Notes under the pieces: model-generated
Told to the model about the DNA's origin: nothing
The model's database searches: none
Seen by the model: the letters and a program-made list of their open reading frames with translations, nothing else
Made by a program: the position numbers and the translations under genes
In this document: piece by piece, positions 42,798 through 54,110 of the stretch
Layout: every line of letters begins with the position of its first letter
Position numbering within the stretch: the stretch's first letter is position 1
From: Roridomyces roridus
Lineage: Eukaryota; Basidiomycota; Agaricomycetes; Agaricales; Mycenaceae
Length of the DNA stretch: 64,000 nucleotides
Direction of reading: 5' to 3'
Assembly: GCA_029378245.1 (NCBI GenBank)
Contig: JARKIF010000121.1
Location: 1 to 64,000 of the forward strand

Positions 42798-44071
42798 GAG
42801 GGGAGGAGACAAGAAGGGCTGAGATCAAAATCAACACAACACATAAACAACGCGCTCATTTACTTACACTCGGTTCCCGATTTCATGAATTTATTTGTTG
42901 GATATTCGTCTTCTGTTCATGTATCCTCTATCCTTTGCCCTTGGAGCCACAGACAAAGATATTCACGCAAGAACACACCGTATTGGAAACCCTCATCGTT
43001 TGGCGATTGCACGGAAACGTCCAGCGGGGCGTCAAATTCTAGAAATGCCTTGAGAAAACAGAAACAATCAAAAACGACGCATAATCAGATAAAAAACAGC
43101 TGCATTGGAGGCTTGGGCGATGGACGACGGCGGGGGTTGGACGGCGTACTCACTGCACAGTGTAAACGACCATTCACCATGCAACGAGGATTCGTATGAA
43201 ACTCATTGCCGGCAGCAACAAGAATTACAGACTTCCAACTCATACCGGCGGCGACGGACCACGGTACCGCCGCCCAGCTTCCGTCGCAACTCAAGAGCAG
43301 AGAACGGAAACAATTTTGACCATCGACCTACGCCGATGGGAGTATTTTTGCGTTGCTCCATATAACTTCAAAATCTCCACCAATACGTCACTCTATGTTT
43401 TATACTTCAGGTGGGTATGGGCAATCACACCAAGTCCCATCATTAACTTACTAAGCACATCAAGGCTCAAATCCTTCGTTTGCCTTCCACATCCCTTCAA
43501 TAGCCTCGGAAGCCTCCAACAATACAAATTCAGTTGAATCCATTGCTACTACACCCCGTTCCAGAAGAAAATTCAAATTTGACGGCAAGAGTTCTTGCAA
43601 ATACAAAGCTGCCGACTCTTCGACCAGCCAGAAACCTCTATTTGACCGCTATCTGAGTATGCATATCATGTACTGGGGCATTGGTGAACCTTTTTGAATG
43701 AAATTTATCGTATCCCATGCTATACTGTAGGGCAAGGAAGGTGGTGTGACAATATGTGACCTGGCATCACACAGCGAAAGGTGCTGCAGACTGTAGCTCT
43801 CTGGGGCCAGTTTTCTGCTCAAACCCGAGTGCCATTCAACACTAGGATGAAATACATTTTAAACTAACGAGAGACATCTGCAAATTTTCACCTCTATTTG
43901 CCATTTCAGTGCGAGATCCATCACTCACAGCTCGAAGTGCCATCAGATCACTGATTTGTGGCAGGCGTTGCCCATACCCACTTCAGGATACGCTCACATT
44001 TCAACAGTGGTCCAGTTGTGGTTATGACCTTCTCCAAGTCTCCGAGCACCTTCCCATCCAGCACAATCCCA
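42798..44071. other. stretch without a recognisable gene
   Basis: Short frames only; no repeat or RNA gene seen. It should include the upstream region of the intact F-box gene. Confidence 0.4.
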
Positions 44072-45211
44072 TCAATCCTCCTCCAATGGTTCGACGCTGA
44101 GGGCCGCATCGGGGAACGCATCCTTGTATACGTGAAACGAGAGACGCGTTTCCTTGATCTCCAGTACGCGCGGATATCCCTGAGGACGCAGTCGGTAAAG
44201 CGCGGCGATGGGATCCGCTCCCAGAAGCAATTCGGAAACGACGAGCGAATCTAACACCGGCAGGGTGAGCGAGTTGATCAGAGCCACCAAGCTATCATTA
44301 CGGTCGCCTTCTCCCCAAATAAGGCTCAACGAGCGCAGGGGTAGAACCGAGACTGTGGGATGAGCCGGTACGGGATCGTCCTGGGGCAAAGGGTGAGCGT
44401 GCACGTTTCGAGAGCTGTTGCTTGATGGAGTATATGGAGTGCCTCGGGAATGTACAGGTCGGCAGTGAGAATAGTGAGTTGGGACCATGGAAGAGTTATT
44501 GTGAAAGGATTGAATATCGTCGAAAGGACCACTTTTTTTAGATTCGGTGCCAACATAAACACTGGCACCGCCGTTTGAGAGGGTGTGGTGTCCGGTAGCA
44601 TGGTGTCTGATGGACCCACAAGCACACTGCGTAACATCGGCATGGGCCCTGTGAAGCCATGGAGGTCCTCATAGGGTACCTCGATTTCGAAGTGTTGCAA
44701 GTGCGAGGCGTGTCGCATGATCGCTTCCGCGAACTGGATAGTCGGTATAGGGGCTGTCTCTCGGTCAAAAATCTTCACATCACAGAGTCGGATGGACAGA
44801 GGATGGTTTCCGGAGCGTTCCAGCCAAATCTCAAGCTGCTGAAGCTTCTGCTTGCGCGTCCCTATGTTGTCATGGAGATCCACTCCAATTGAGCTCCACA
44901 ATGCCCGCGTCTTTAACGCGATATCGCGCCATTGGCGGCATACTTGGAGCAGGAGAAGGCGATTCTGAGTCGACTCTGGGTTTCAGAAATCGCCTGTACG
45001 AGGGGAGGAATTGGATGAATATTTCCGAGATGAGTTCGACGGGAAGCGTTAGAATCGGGTGCTTGTATCGGGCGAGCACTCGGCGACAGCGGCGTAGTTC
45101 AGCGACGCGAGCGTCAAGCGACCGTTGCAAGTCCTCGATTTCGATATCCAACTGCGCGATACGGCTGCGCGCCGCTGCGGCTTCTGAGTAAGTCGGCGCA
45201 GGGGCCGACAT
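44072..45211 (-). pseudogene. F-box-like gene with frameshifts
   Basis: The start MSAPAPTYSEAAAARSR (45211) opens a coiled coil and the F-box LTLPVELISEIFIQFLP. The frame then shifts: the continuation (RLLLLQVCRQWRDIALKTRALWSS) is in another frame with a TGA just before it. A second shift near 44340 separates the LRR-like part from the end (..LLGADPIAALYRLRP). At least three lesions. It belongs to a subfamily different from the MSSV-type genes nearby. Confidence 0.8.
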
Positions 45212-47042
45212 CGTGATTGGCCAAGGAATCTGTGTATCAGAGGAGCCTGGATGAGCGAGATACAGAATGTGCCGACTGGGACGCACGAGTGCGAAATGAT
45301 TTCCAGGCAGCTGGGAGCGTATTGACTTTTGCGTTGTGGACGCAGAGGACAAGCAAGATTTGATCCGGTGAAACAAACGCGGCTATCGATGATCTGCATC
45401 AATCTCACCTTGGACTCGAACCACCACCACCTCGCTTGCTCTTCTGTCCTGATGGCCGTTCATCCCAGTCTGTTTCCCTCACTCCGGCGCTCGCAGTTAG
45501 AAACATCGGCTTTTCACTTGGACACTCTGGATTGCGTCGCTATCTGCTGGCCATCAAATTGTGGATGCCCGTGCTCATAACCCGTAGAGCTTTGTTTATC
45601 AAGACGAAAAGACTCGCTAACTGGAACGGGAAGACTTGTGGTCCAGGTTCAAACTCGGATATTCGGACAAAGGAGCGCACCATCATGAATCTCTGCAGGA
45701 TGCCGCCGAACATGGAGCCGCGACCGCCGATGCGATTGTTTCCTTGTTCATTCCTTCCTAATTTATCGACTGCCAGCTTCTGCGACGCTCATGCATTTAA
45801 GTACTATGTGGTGCGTACATACCAACTCTTCTTTTCGCCTCGGAAGCGGTACATGACTCTCATGCTGATGATGATTTTCCGCTGCAGCGCGTCCTCCTCC
45901 ACGGGTTTCCTGTCGTGCTACTAAGTACTGGCCATGCTTCTCCACTCGTACGCGTGACGTCTGAGCGCTCATACTCGTCAACTCTGGAAACGAACTTCAT
46001 TGCTCCTATGTACTCGCTGGTTGAAAGAAATTGAATATGCTCGCGTTGTTTCCCAAGAAATACTTAACAGATCGCTCGACAATCCCAACCTCTACCCACC
46101 CGGATGGGAGTGCCTTCCACTCTGCCAACGAAACGCCTGCGGCGACAAGGAGAGGTCTAGAGACAAACAATTATTGTGTCCCAGCATCCACCTCATCTGG
46201 ATACCCCCAACTTCCGTAATACTAATCCCACTTTCCTGCATTGAACGTCAAATCCGCGTATTCACGTGGAATCTGCCCAAGGGTGAGGGAGAAGCGGGTA
46301 TAATGCTGGGCTGCGAAGGATTCAACAACGGATACCTTGAGAGACTACACGCGAATCTGATAGACACGGCCATTCGTCGTCCACTGAGAGATTTTGAGGG
46401 CTTCGTGGTGGGGCTCCACGCCTTCCAAGAGGATCATTGCTGAATGAGAATCTAGAAGCGCTATTCGTGTGAGTGGTTTGACTGGAAATTCTGAGCAGAA
46501 TTGACGCGTATGTGTGCAGAAATATAACAAGATGGACCGAGCGCGATCTTGACGGTGCGTACACGTTTCGTCTCCGGGGTTTAGGGGGCAAATCTCAAAT
46601 TCTTCACAGGCTGAACAGTCAATAGTTTATACATTCGAACGGGTAGGCTCTTTCAAAATATAGAATGAGTGTACGAGGCTGGAAGAACCTGGGGTGAGTC
46701 AGTACGCGGGTGTATAATTAAATGCTCGTTCCTTGTTCATCAGGTTAAATACATTATTCATACAGAAGACGGCCTTGGCAACATTCCTGAATCAGCCTCA
46801 CTCCTTATCGGAAAAACGTGATTTCGCTTATAATATGCCGTGACAATTATTTGATTATCATAGTCTATAATTGTTCCATAGTCGTCACACTTCTTCTATA
46901 ATAGGCACCAGGGCCAATCATAATTGATCATAATCAAAAGCACGCCAAAACGGCTTGGCGGCATGATAGTCAGACTCAAACAAACAGTGATACAAAAAAA
47001 TAATTTCAACCTCATTAGCCATACACTCGGTCCCTGGCGTCC
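45212..47042. other. stretch without a recognisable gene
   Basis: Overlapping short frames only (longest 162 codons at 45436-45924, not recognised). About 46840-46940 is AT-rich with TAATTGATCATAATC, text that recurs at about 58110. Confidence 0.35.
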
Positions 47043-47569
47043 CTAGCGTGACTGAAGCTCTGCCAATGAGCTCTGCAGTCCCGGCGACCTGCGAAAAACC
47101 GCTCTGTACTCGTAAAGACCAGCGGCCTCCTCTGCTGAGGGACGGTCAGGATCAAATGGCCAAAACGTTGGGTAGCTTTCGAGTTGACGCTCTGAGAGCG
47201 AGGCCCTGGAAGACATTTCAGACGGCAAGGGGAGGGAGACAGTGCGCACGCACTTGCCTGATATCGGAGTGCATCTTGACCACGTAGTGACAATACTCTG
47301 CCAACCGTAGGTAGGCGCGAACCAAGGCGGTGTAGTCTTCGGCAGAGCGCATGTTGGACTGAATGAGATGAGCGAAAGCGGGATTCCCAGAGCAGATGAG
47401 CTCCTGAGAGGTCGCATTGGTGATAATGGCGAGGCTCTAGAAGTCGCTCAAGATGGTGAGAGGATGAAAACGGCAAACAAACGTCAGCGGGTTTGGGGTA
47501 TGGAGGCGGGTCGGCGGGGCCGCCGTTTTCATTGGTGAGCGGGTGTGTGTGTGTGGCCGCGTCAGACAT
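47043..47569 (-). CDS. hypothetical 142-aa protein, three exons
   Basis: Exons 47483-47569, 47258-47436 and 47043-47205 give 143 in-frame codons. The first intron is GTTTGT..TAG (46 nt). The second uses the minor GC-AG type with the ideal donor AG|GCAAGT; only this choice keeps the frame into the open last exon. The N-terminus is Pro-rich (GGPADPPPYPKPAD), followed by a mostly helical region (NATSQELICSGNPAFAH, RAYLRLAEYCHYV). I recognise no family. Its start codon lies 50 bp from the gag-only Copia element, so that element occupies its promoter or leader. Confidence 0.6.
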
Positions 47570-47619
47570 GGTGGTTTTGGTTTGAGTGATAGTTTGGTTT
47601 GGTTTGTTGTTGTCACACC

Positions 47620-47812
47620 TGTTGGGAATAGGCCTGCTGTGTGAACGGAGAAACCACGGGCCTGGGAGTATTTAGAACACCGTGTATTTGCTTCTACGGC
47701 TGCGCCGTAGTCTGCGCAGAGCTGCGGCGCAGCATTGCATGTAGTATATATACGGGGGCTTGCAAGTGCAAGTCCCCCAGCTCCTGTATTAGATCAGTTG
47801 TCAAATTCAACA
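47620..47812 (+). repeat. 5' LTR of the TR-GAG element
   Basis: 193 bp with a TATATATA promoter motif near 47748 and termini TGTTG/CAACA. Two substitutions against the 3' LTR at 48816-49008 (T/C in AGGCCYGCTG, A/G in GAACRCCGTG). Confidence 0.92.
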
Positions 47813-47960
47813 GGTTATGGGCCCCGCACAATAGTCCTACCTTGACAACCTCCTCTCTTCCGCTCCCGCGCTGCACGGTATTGCTGTGGACCGACGAACC
47901 GACGAAACCGAACTGACGAATTGAACCGAAGAACCGACGAATTGAACCGACGAACCGACG

Positions 47961-48746
47961 ATGGACGACGAACGAGCTGTGAATACGAAGGGTGGATTGA
48001 AGTTGGCGGACAATGTGACGTATGATGATTGGGAATTCGAGACGAGGGCGGATCTGCGGAGGAAAGGTGGCCCGAACAGCAAGGCTGTCAAGGCGTGGGT
48101 TGCCAAACGAGATGTTGCGACGGCAACGATCATTGGCCGACTTGATCCGTCCCAGTTTGCCCATATCCGTGACTTCGAGGAGGATCCTGCGGGAATGTGG
48201 GACCGCTTGAGGGAGACACATCAGAGCTCCGGGTTGGGAGGGGTTGTGGTGGCCTGGAGGAAATTTTACTCCCTCCGCAAGTCTGGTGACCGCTCCACGA
48301 TGCGGGCGCATATTGGCGGCATCCGCGCACATGCCGAGAAGCTCGGCAGGCTTTATCAAGACAAGCCATCGGACGCGCAGATCATCGCGACACTGTTGAT
48401 GTCCCTCCCCCCTGCTTACGACACCTTGATCATTTCCTTGGACGCGCATTCGAAAAAGGATGACCTTGATTTTGTGATTGGTCGATTGCTCAACGAGGAA
48501 CTCCGCCAGGAGGCCGAGTACCCCGACGAGATGGTCTCTGCTTCGGCATCTCCCGGACCTGCGACTGTGCTTGCTGCTCGCACGTACCGGGACAAGTCGC
48601 GAGTGACTTGTTTCAAGTGCCAGAAGCTCGGCCACTTCCAGACCGAATGCCCCGAGCCCGGCCCACTTGTGCCGAATCCTTTCATGTCTCGCGGGACTGC
48701 ACCTACATCGACGGCGATTGTGTATGTGGACACTATTGCTTTTTGA
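47961..48746 (+). CDS. gag: Copia-type Gag
   Basis: An intact 261-aa frame. Residues about 10-190 match the copia-type gag (UBN2-like) pattern: DDWEFETRADLRR, MWDRLRETHQSS, LLMSLPPAYDTLI, IGRLLNEELRQEAE. A CCHC zinc knuckle CFKCQKLGHFQTEC follows at about 216-229. The protein ends shortly after, where a full element would continue into protease. Gag forms the particle that packages RNA. An intact frame in a non-autonomous element suggests selection or a young copy. Confidence 0.92.
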   Translation: MDDERAVNTKGGLKLADNVTYDDWEFETRADLRRKGGPNSKAVKAWVAKRDVATATIIGRLDPSQFAHIRDFEEDPAGMWDRLRETHQSSGLGGVVVAWRKFYSLRKSGDRSTMRAHIGGIRAHAEKLGRLYQDKPSDAQIIATLLMSLPPAYDTLIISLDAHSKKDDLDFVIGRLLNEELRQEAEYPDEMVSASASPGPATVLAARTYRDKSRVTCFKCQKLGHFQTECPEPGPLVPNPFMSRGTAPTSTAIVYVDTIAF

Positions 48747-48815
48747 TGGACTGTATTTCACTTCAGTGGGAGCTTTCATTTTTATTGTCTTTGGCACACA
48801 GCGGTCCAGTGGGAG

Positions 48816-49008
48816 TGTTGGGAATAGGCCCGCTGTGTGAACGGAGAAACCACGGGCCTGGGAGTATTTAGAACGCCGTGTATTTGCTTCTACGGCTGCG
48901 CCGTAGTCTGCGCAGAGCTGCGGCGCAGCATTGCATGTAGTATATATACGGGGGCTTGCAAGTGCAAGTCCCCCAGCTCCTGTATTAGATCAGTTGTCAA
49001 ATTCAACA
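48816..49008 (+). repeat. 3' LTR of the TR-GAG element
   Basis: 193 bp, followed by the target duplication ACACC. Confidence 0.92.
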
Positions 49009-49430
49009 ACACCCTCTAGCTGAGAAGAGCGCACAGCCACGACCTCATTCAGACAAGCGCACTTCTCTCTGGCCAGCGCATGTCCAACCCTTTCCTCCCG
49101 TCCCTGCCTCTTCTTCTTCGCTTAAGGATGCATCCATTCCTCAGAATAAGCATCCAACATCCCTCGGTCCAGCCATCGTCTGCGAGAAAGAGACGCGCAT
49201 GCAGTGCGAGAACGCCGGCGTTGTGCCCGAAGGCGAGGAGGCGGACTTCGAGGGTGCTCCCCACGTGTCTCCTATCCCCACCGCCCCCGTCGCATCTGCA
49301 CCGCCAAGCCCGTTAAAGGCGCCACCACCAACGCGAGGAGTGACAACCGCAAGCACGAGAAAGCACAGGCCAAAGGCCGAGAGGCAGACAAAATCAAGTT
49401 CTCTCTCCGCCTTGCCTCTGTCGTTGACGG

Positions 49431-49815
49431 CGGCCTGCGCCTGCAACCCATGCGGGTGCAACGTTCTTCCGTACAGATTCACCCAACGCTCTCTGGCGCT
49501 CCCTACTAGGCGCGACGGACTGACTGCGCGGCATACCCAACGCGCGGTCGAGCTTGGATGGGCTTCTTTCGTCGGGAACAGCTGCCACCAGCGCTTGCAA
49601 GTGTGCAAGTGCATACGACGACAGTCAAGGCAGTCTCCAGCGGCGGTCTGCGCCTGCAACTCATGCGGGTGCAACGTTCTTCCGGACAGATTCACTCAAC
49701 GCTCTCTGGCGCTCCCTACTAGGCGCGACGGACTGACTGCGCGGCATACCCAACATGCGGTCGAGCTTGGATGGGCTTGTTTCGTGGGGAACAGCTGCCA
49801 CCAGCGCTTGCAAGA
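49431..49815. repeat. 213-bp tandem duplication
   Basis: The text from CGGCCTGCGCCTGCAAC (49431) recurs at 49644 with a few changes and runs to GCTTGCAAG (about 49815), so a unit of 213 bp is present nearly twice. Open frames cross it, but none resembles a known protein. Confidence 0.85.
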
Positions 49816-50129
49816 TGATGTGCGAGTGCGACAACTGGTGACGACGACGACGAGGCCAATATCCCCGACTTCCTGTCGGAGCCCTCTTCAGTCACAGGAG
49901 CTAGAATTATCAGGAACGACGACCAACACGTCCGTCCAAGGATAGGTCCACGGTCAGTCATTCTAACTTGTATTCTTTACCTCGCGTGCTCACCTCTCTT
50001 ACAGGGCGATCCCACCGTTTTTGTTCTTCCTCTTCGCTCTCTCCAAGATCGATTTCATCAACCTTTCCATAAAGTTGCCCTGAATTGTATGCGTTCAACG
50101 CCCCCGTAGAAGAAACGATTGCTGACTTC

Positions 50130-53050
50130 GCGCTGTAGGCATCTAAATATCTCTTTGAGCTCGCCAGCAGGCGTGTGGTCGCCGGATTTGCGTTCGCGAA
50201 AAGGTCACCAGCTCGTCATTATCGATTTGGTCCTGCGGCGCTACATAGCTGCCGCCTGTGCTACACTCGCCGCCCGTGCTGACGTTGCGCGGGACGGGCT
50301 CTTCATACATTCAAAAGGCCGAATCTCCGACGGTGTTTTCTCGAAATGGCCTCTGTCACCGCCATTGGAATGGCCGCCGAGTCTTCATCGCCGCCTCAGA
50401 AACTAATTCGATTGCCAGCGGACTCTCCGCGATGCCCAGATAAGCCACTACCGCATCACGCCCGACGAGAAATGGCTGGTCCTTAGTCGCATGTCCGGCA
50501 ACACGACAAATCCTTCTGCTTGCAAAATCAAGGGGCTATGCAACTGTACAGCCGGGAACGTTGGCGTCAGTCAACATATAGAGGGACACGCCGTATCGGT
50601 CGCAGAGACAAGGTCACCTCACCCCCAAACCGACCAAGTTGTTTACATTCGCAGTCGGGACTGCAACGGCCGCCAAAGTGTGTGTACTTGGCCAATTCCT
50701 CGCTCCGACTTGCTGACCCTTTTGAAAGCTTCACGATGTCCCGCATATCTGGCGAGACCATCTTCGTCACGGTGGACATCAGTGTTTCTTCTTAAGCCCT
50801 TATTAAGGGTGATTTCTGTAGCTAAGGGTTAATTAAGGCTTAAGGCCTTAATTAAGGCATCCATTTGAAGGGCTTAAGATCAATCTTAATCCATTTTTTC
50901 TCACGTCCTAGGTCGGCCTCGGGGGCACCAAACCGTTAGATATAGTGCCCCTGAGTTGTGAGCAGCTCTCCCGGATGGTCTGCCAGTGGTCTGGCCAAGG
51001 TCTGGCACTGTTGAGGACACGGTCCGAACCCCGTGATCAACTGCTTTCCGTCACAGTGCCGGTTGCCGAAGACTTGATCCGATCATTGTTGGTATCATTA
51101 AGGGTTAATAAGACCTTAACATGAGTTCCTCCCGAGGCTAAGCCTTAATTAAGGGGCCCTTATTAAGGGTTAATCATGTTAACCCTTAACATTAACAAGA
51201 AACACTGGTGGACATCGGTGTTAACAAGAAGGGCCAAGTTCTCAGCGTCAACGTCGACGAGCAGACGATCATTCCTTACATTTTGGCCGTCCTCAACGAT
51301 ACCGAGCTTGCGTTCAAATTGGCCAGCCGGGCCAACCTTCTCGTGTAGCTGTGTTCCTCACCACGAGGCCAACGCGTAGCGGACTCGTGTTGGTCCCAGC
51401 CGGTTTGAACCCCATTTCGCGGAGCAACGAGCCCACGCTTGGTCTCCCGGGCGGGTCAAACGATTGCCATCGCTCCCAGAAGGCGCATCCTGTCTGCGCC
51501 AAATGTCATTCATCCCTCAATCGTCCTCTCACATCGCACACCCAACGATCCAGGTCCTCTGATGTGCTGTGACACCGGGTCTTACCGAATAGCCTGTGAC
51601 GTGACACATTACCCTGCATCGCTTCCTTCTTCCCTCTTGGGCCCGTCAAGCTTATCGAGATGTTTGAGAGCTTCAGGGCTTAGAAGGTGCGCTTGTCGCC
51701 TGTTTGCCTCTTCACCGTGTGACTCTCTATCCCAGGGCTCTACTACTATCTTGGCTCTGGTCAACGTCAGGAGGATCCCGAGGTCCACTTCCAGAAATTC
51801 GGGAGGTGGAGCATATCTGCAGGGGGAGCAACTTCTACCATCCCGAGAAGGTCAAGAACTTCCTCAAAGAGGCCAAACTCTCCGATGGGCTTCTCCTCAT
51901 CATCATCTTCTCTACGACCGCTTTGATTTCGCCCATGGGTCTACTTGTACCAGAATGGGGTCACCAACTCCATTTGCACTCGTCCAATTCGCAGGTGGAT
52001 GTGGGCTGTGACGAGGGCGCGATCAAGAGCCTGCTCTCCGAGCTCGATGTGCATCAAGTCGCAACGGGCTGAAGTAGTGGAAGGCCGCGTTCAAATATAA
52101 TATGGACAGCAGCAACAACAACCCCGAGGCCTTCTTGAAGGACAACGACGTCTGCGTTCCCGTCTCTGTCCTTGTATATTCACTCACACTGCGACGTAGA
52201 TGTACAGCCCCATGGTGGTCGCAAGTTCTGCGACAAACGGGATCCGTGCTTTGCATACGTCGTCTACGCGAAAGGATTCTGCGAGGATGAGCCCATTGCC
52301 ATTACCAACGAAAACTCAATCTTCAAGCAACAGGCTCGTTATCTCGTCAGCAGGCGCCAGCCTGATCTCCGGGCACAACTCGTTGTCGGGGCAATATCCG
52401 CCGTCACCAGCTGCTCGATCACGTGACCGATCCTTTCGACCCGATCTCATTTCCAAACCAACCCTTAGATTGTGGGGCCGCCTCTCTCCCGGGGTGCATC
52501 CGGGCGTCAAGGCCTTCCTTCATTCAGGCTGATCTCCCTATCGAGCTGATCAACGAGAGTGCCAAAATTGCGACAGAGCACGGCCTATACGAAGAAGCTC
52601 TTCCTATCTACAAGACTTGCGAGCAACACGCCCTTGAAATCAACGTGCTCGCCGAGCATATCGTGTCTATCGACCGTGGTCTCGAGTTTGCCAACAAGGT
52701 CAACAAACCCGAGCCGTGGAGTAGGCTTGCCAAGGCCCAGCTCGATGGTCTGCGCATCAAAGATGGCATCGGTGCGCATTGTTCTTATCATCTTGACTTG
52801 GCTTCTCAACTTTCCATTCCCAGACCCGTGCATCAAGGCAGAGGATCCTTCCAAGTTCCATCGAAATCTCTACCCGTGCCGGGAAACAATATGATCTCGT
52901 TCGCTTCCTGCAAACGGCACGCAAGACCCTGCGGGAACCCAAGATTGACACGCAACTGGCACATGCGTACGCCAAGACTGGGCGGCTTCACGACATGGAG
53001 GATTTCCTGGGCATGACCAATGTCGCAGATGTCCTCGAGGTGCAGCAATG
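50130..53050 (+). pseudogene. clathrin heavy chain pseudogene
   Basis: Pieces of clathrin heavy chain occur in correct order but in changing frames: ICVREKV and QLVIIDL (about 50185-50230), SGNTTNPSA..SQHIEGHA (50495-50590), RISGETIFVTV (about 50740), [17 protein letters not shown] (about 51235), LIEMFESF (51655), EVEHICRGSNFYHPEKVKNF (about 51800), KFCDKRDP and NENSIFKQQARYLV (52220-52350), HIVSIDRGLEFANKVNKPEP (about 52660), LREPKIDTQLAHAYAKTGRL (about 52940), MTNVADVLEV (53020). These cover the N-terminal propeller and leg repeats up to about residue 1200; the distal end is missing and the part around residues 400-700 is barely recognisable. Many frameshifts and stops rule out a working vesicle-coat protein. 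A 428-bp MITE sits between FVTVDI and GQVLSV. Confidence 0.88.
50780..51207. mobile_element. hAT-type MITE in the clathrin copy
   Basis: Inverted ends CAGTGTTTCTT (with TTAA two bases on) and perfect 8-bp duplications GTGGACAT (50772-50779, 51208-51215). The interior is crowded with TTAAGG/CCTTAA motifs (for example CTTAATTAAGG), probable transposase-binding repeats. 428 bp, no frame. Its ends differ from the CAAGGG family at 16448 and 37283. Confidence 0.93.
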
Positions 53051-53179
53051 ATTTATTGCGCCGCGACTTGATGACGATGCGAGTTATGTATGAGCGGGAA
53101 GGGATAAGTCGGCGGAGGAAGGTGTCAGCGAATGAGGTGCCAATTCCATCGGTCACGACGTCCGGGACATACAAGTAGG

Positions 53180-54110
53180 CCTGGCTTGGATAGCCATCCT
53201 AGCTGGGAACGTTTTCAAGAACTACGCATCGATTTTGGTTATGCTCCACCGTCTGGGCCAGATCTGCTCCCACCCGGCGTTGATTCACGAGAACGGCCAG
53301 CATTTCCTTTCAATCGACGAATTCAATGATTCCGAGCAACGCCGGAGCGCATGTCGAGCGAGTTTGTCAAGAAGATGAAGGACAAGTTCAAGGAGGCGGC
53401 GTTGAGGCGGATCGAGGCTTGGAAAGAGGTTCGTTTTGTCGTGTCTTCCAGTACTTTTGCCGACGAATTGTAGTCTGCAGACGCTGTGGTTGATGAGCAC
53501 CACTCGACCTGCCCGATCTGCTTTCATGTGTATACGTTGGCCGTCGAAGATTGCAGCATGGGCGTACTGCAGATGCCACTCCCCGACGGAGCCGACCCGA
53601 CATATAAAGCCAACGAACGACCTTGTAAGTTTAACTCTTGGAAGCCTACCTACTCTTGCTGATCGCACGACTCCAGACCCATCGTGTCGTTCACCCGTTT
53701 GCGAAGAGAAGCTCTGCGAACCCACAGACAAAGATCTTGCCGGAGACGCTGACCAGGAACAGAGACCGAAGACGTTCAAGACGTTCAATCCGAGTACGAG
53801 CAGGATGGACCTGATCCTGCAGAGCGAGACAAGGAGGAGAAGGATGTCGTTGGCGACTCAAAGAAGCGTCTTGGAAAGCGCCGTGCCACCACCATCGTCG
53901 ACTCGGACGACGAGATTGAGGAGGATTTGCCGGAGGAAAAGGAGCTTGATTCTCTCTGAGGCGTGCAACAAGAACCTCTCGAAGGAAGCTATCAAAATGC
54001 TGCCCAAGTTCCTGCCATCGACCAAGATGAAGGTGTGTTTTTTTTTGTTTCCAAGTCGAGTATTGGAGGCTAACGTTGTACAGAAAATTCTTATACCGAG
54101 GGAAGCGGCA
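53180..54110 (+). pseudogene. SNF2/RING helicase fragment (Rad5/ULS1-like)
   Basis: VFKNYASILVMLHRLGQICS followed by HPALI (about 53205-53290) is the typical helicase linker of SNF2 proteins with an inserted RING. Next come IDEFNDSEQRR, EFVKKMKDKFKEAALRRIEA (53350-53430), CPICF (about 53515, first cysteines of the RING), PSCRSPVCEEKL (about 53685), an acidic stretch DSDDEIEEDLPEEKE, and MLPKFLPSTKMK (54000-54030, just before the C-terminal helicase lobe). Frames change several times and both helicase lobes are absent, so it is a decayed piece. The text after 54080 no longer matches. Confidence 0.7.

Larger units (their letters stand above)
47620..49008 (+). mobile_element. Copia-type gag-only retrotransposon (TR-GAG)
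   Basis: Two 193-bp LTRs (47620-47812 and 48816-49008), starting TGTTGGGAATAGG and ending TTCAACA, differ at two positions. They are flanked by the 5-bp duplication ACACC (47615-47619, 49009-49013). The site after the 5' LTR, GGTTATGGGCCCC, fits the copia-type primer from inside initiator tRNA-Met; CAGTGGGAG precedes the 3' LTR. Between them lies only a gag gene. At 1,389 bp it lacks protease, integrase and reverse transcriptase and must be moved by a full-length relative. Confidence 0.93.

Noticed and set aside
47015..47205. Alternative last exon of the 142-aa gene ending RDRVYG
   Set aside because: It needs a later acceptor and gives an Arg-rich tail; the GC-AG junction gives a more natural protein.
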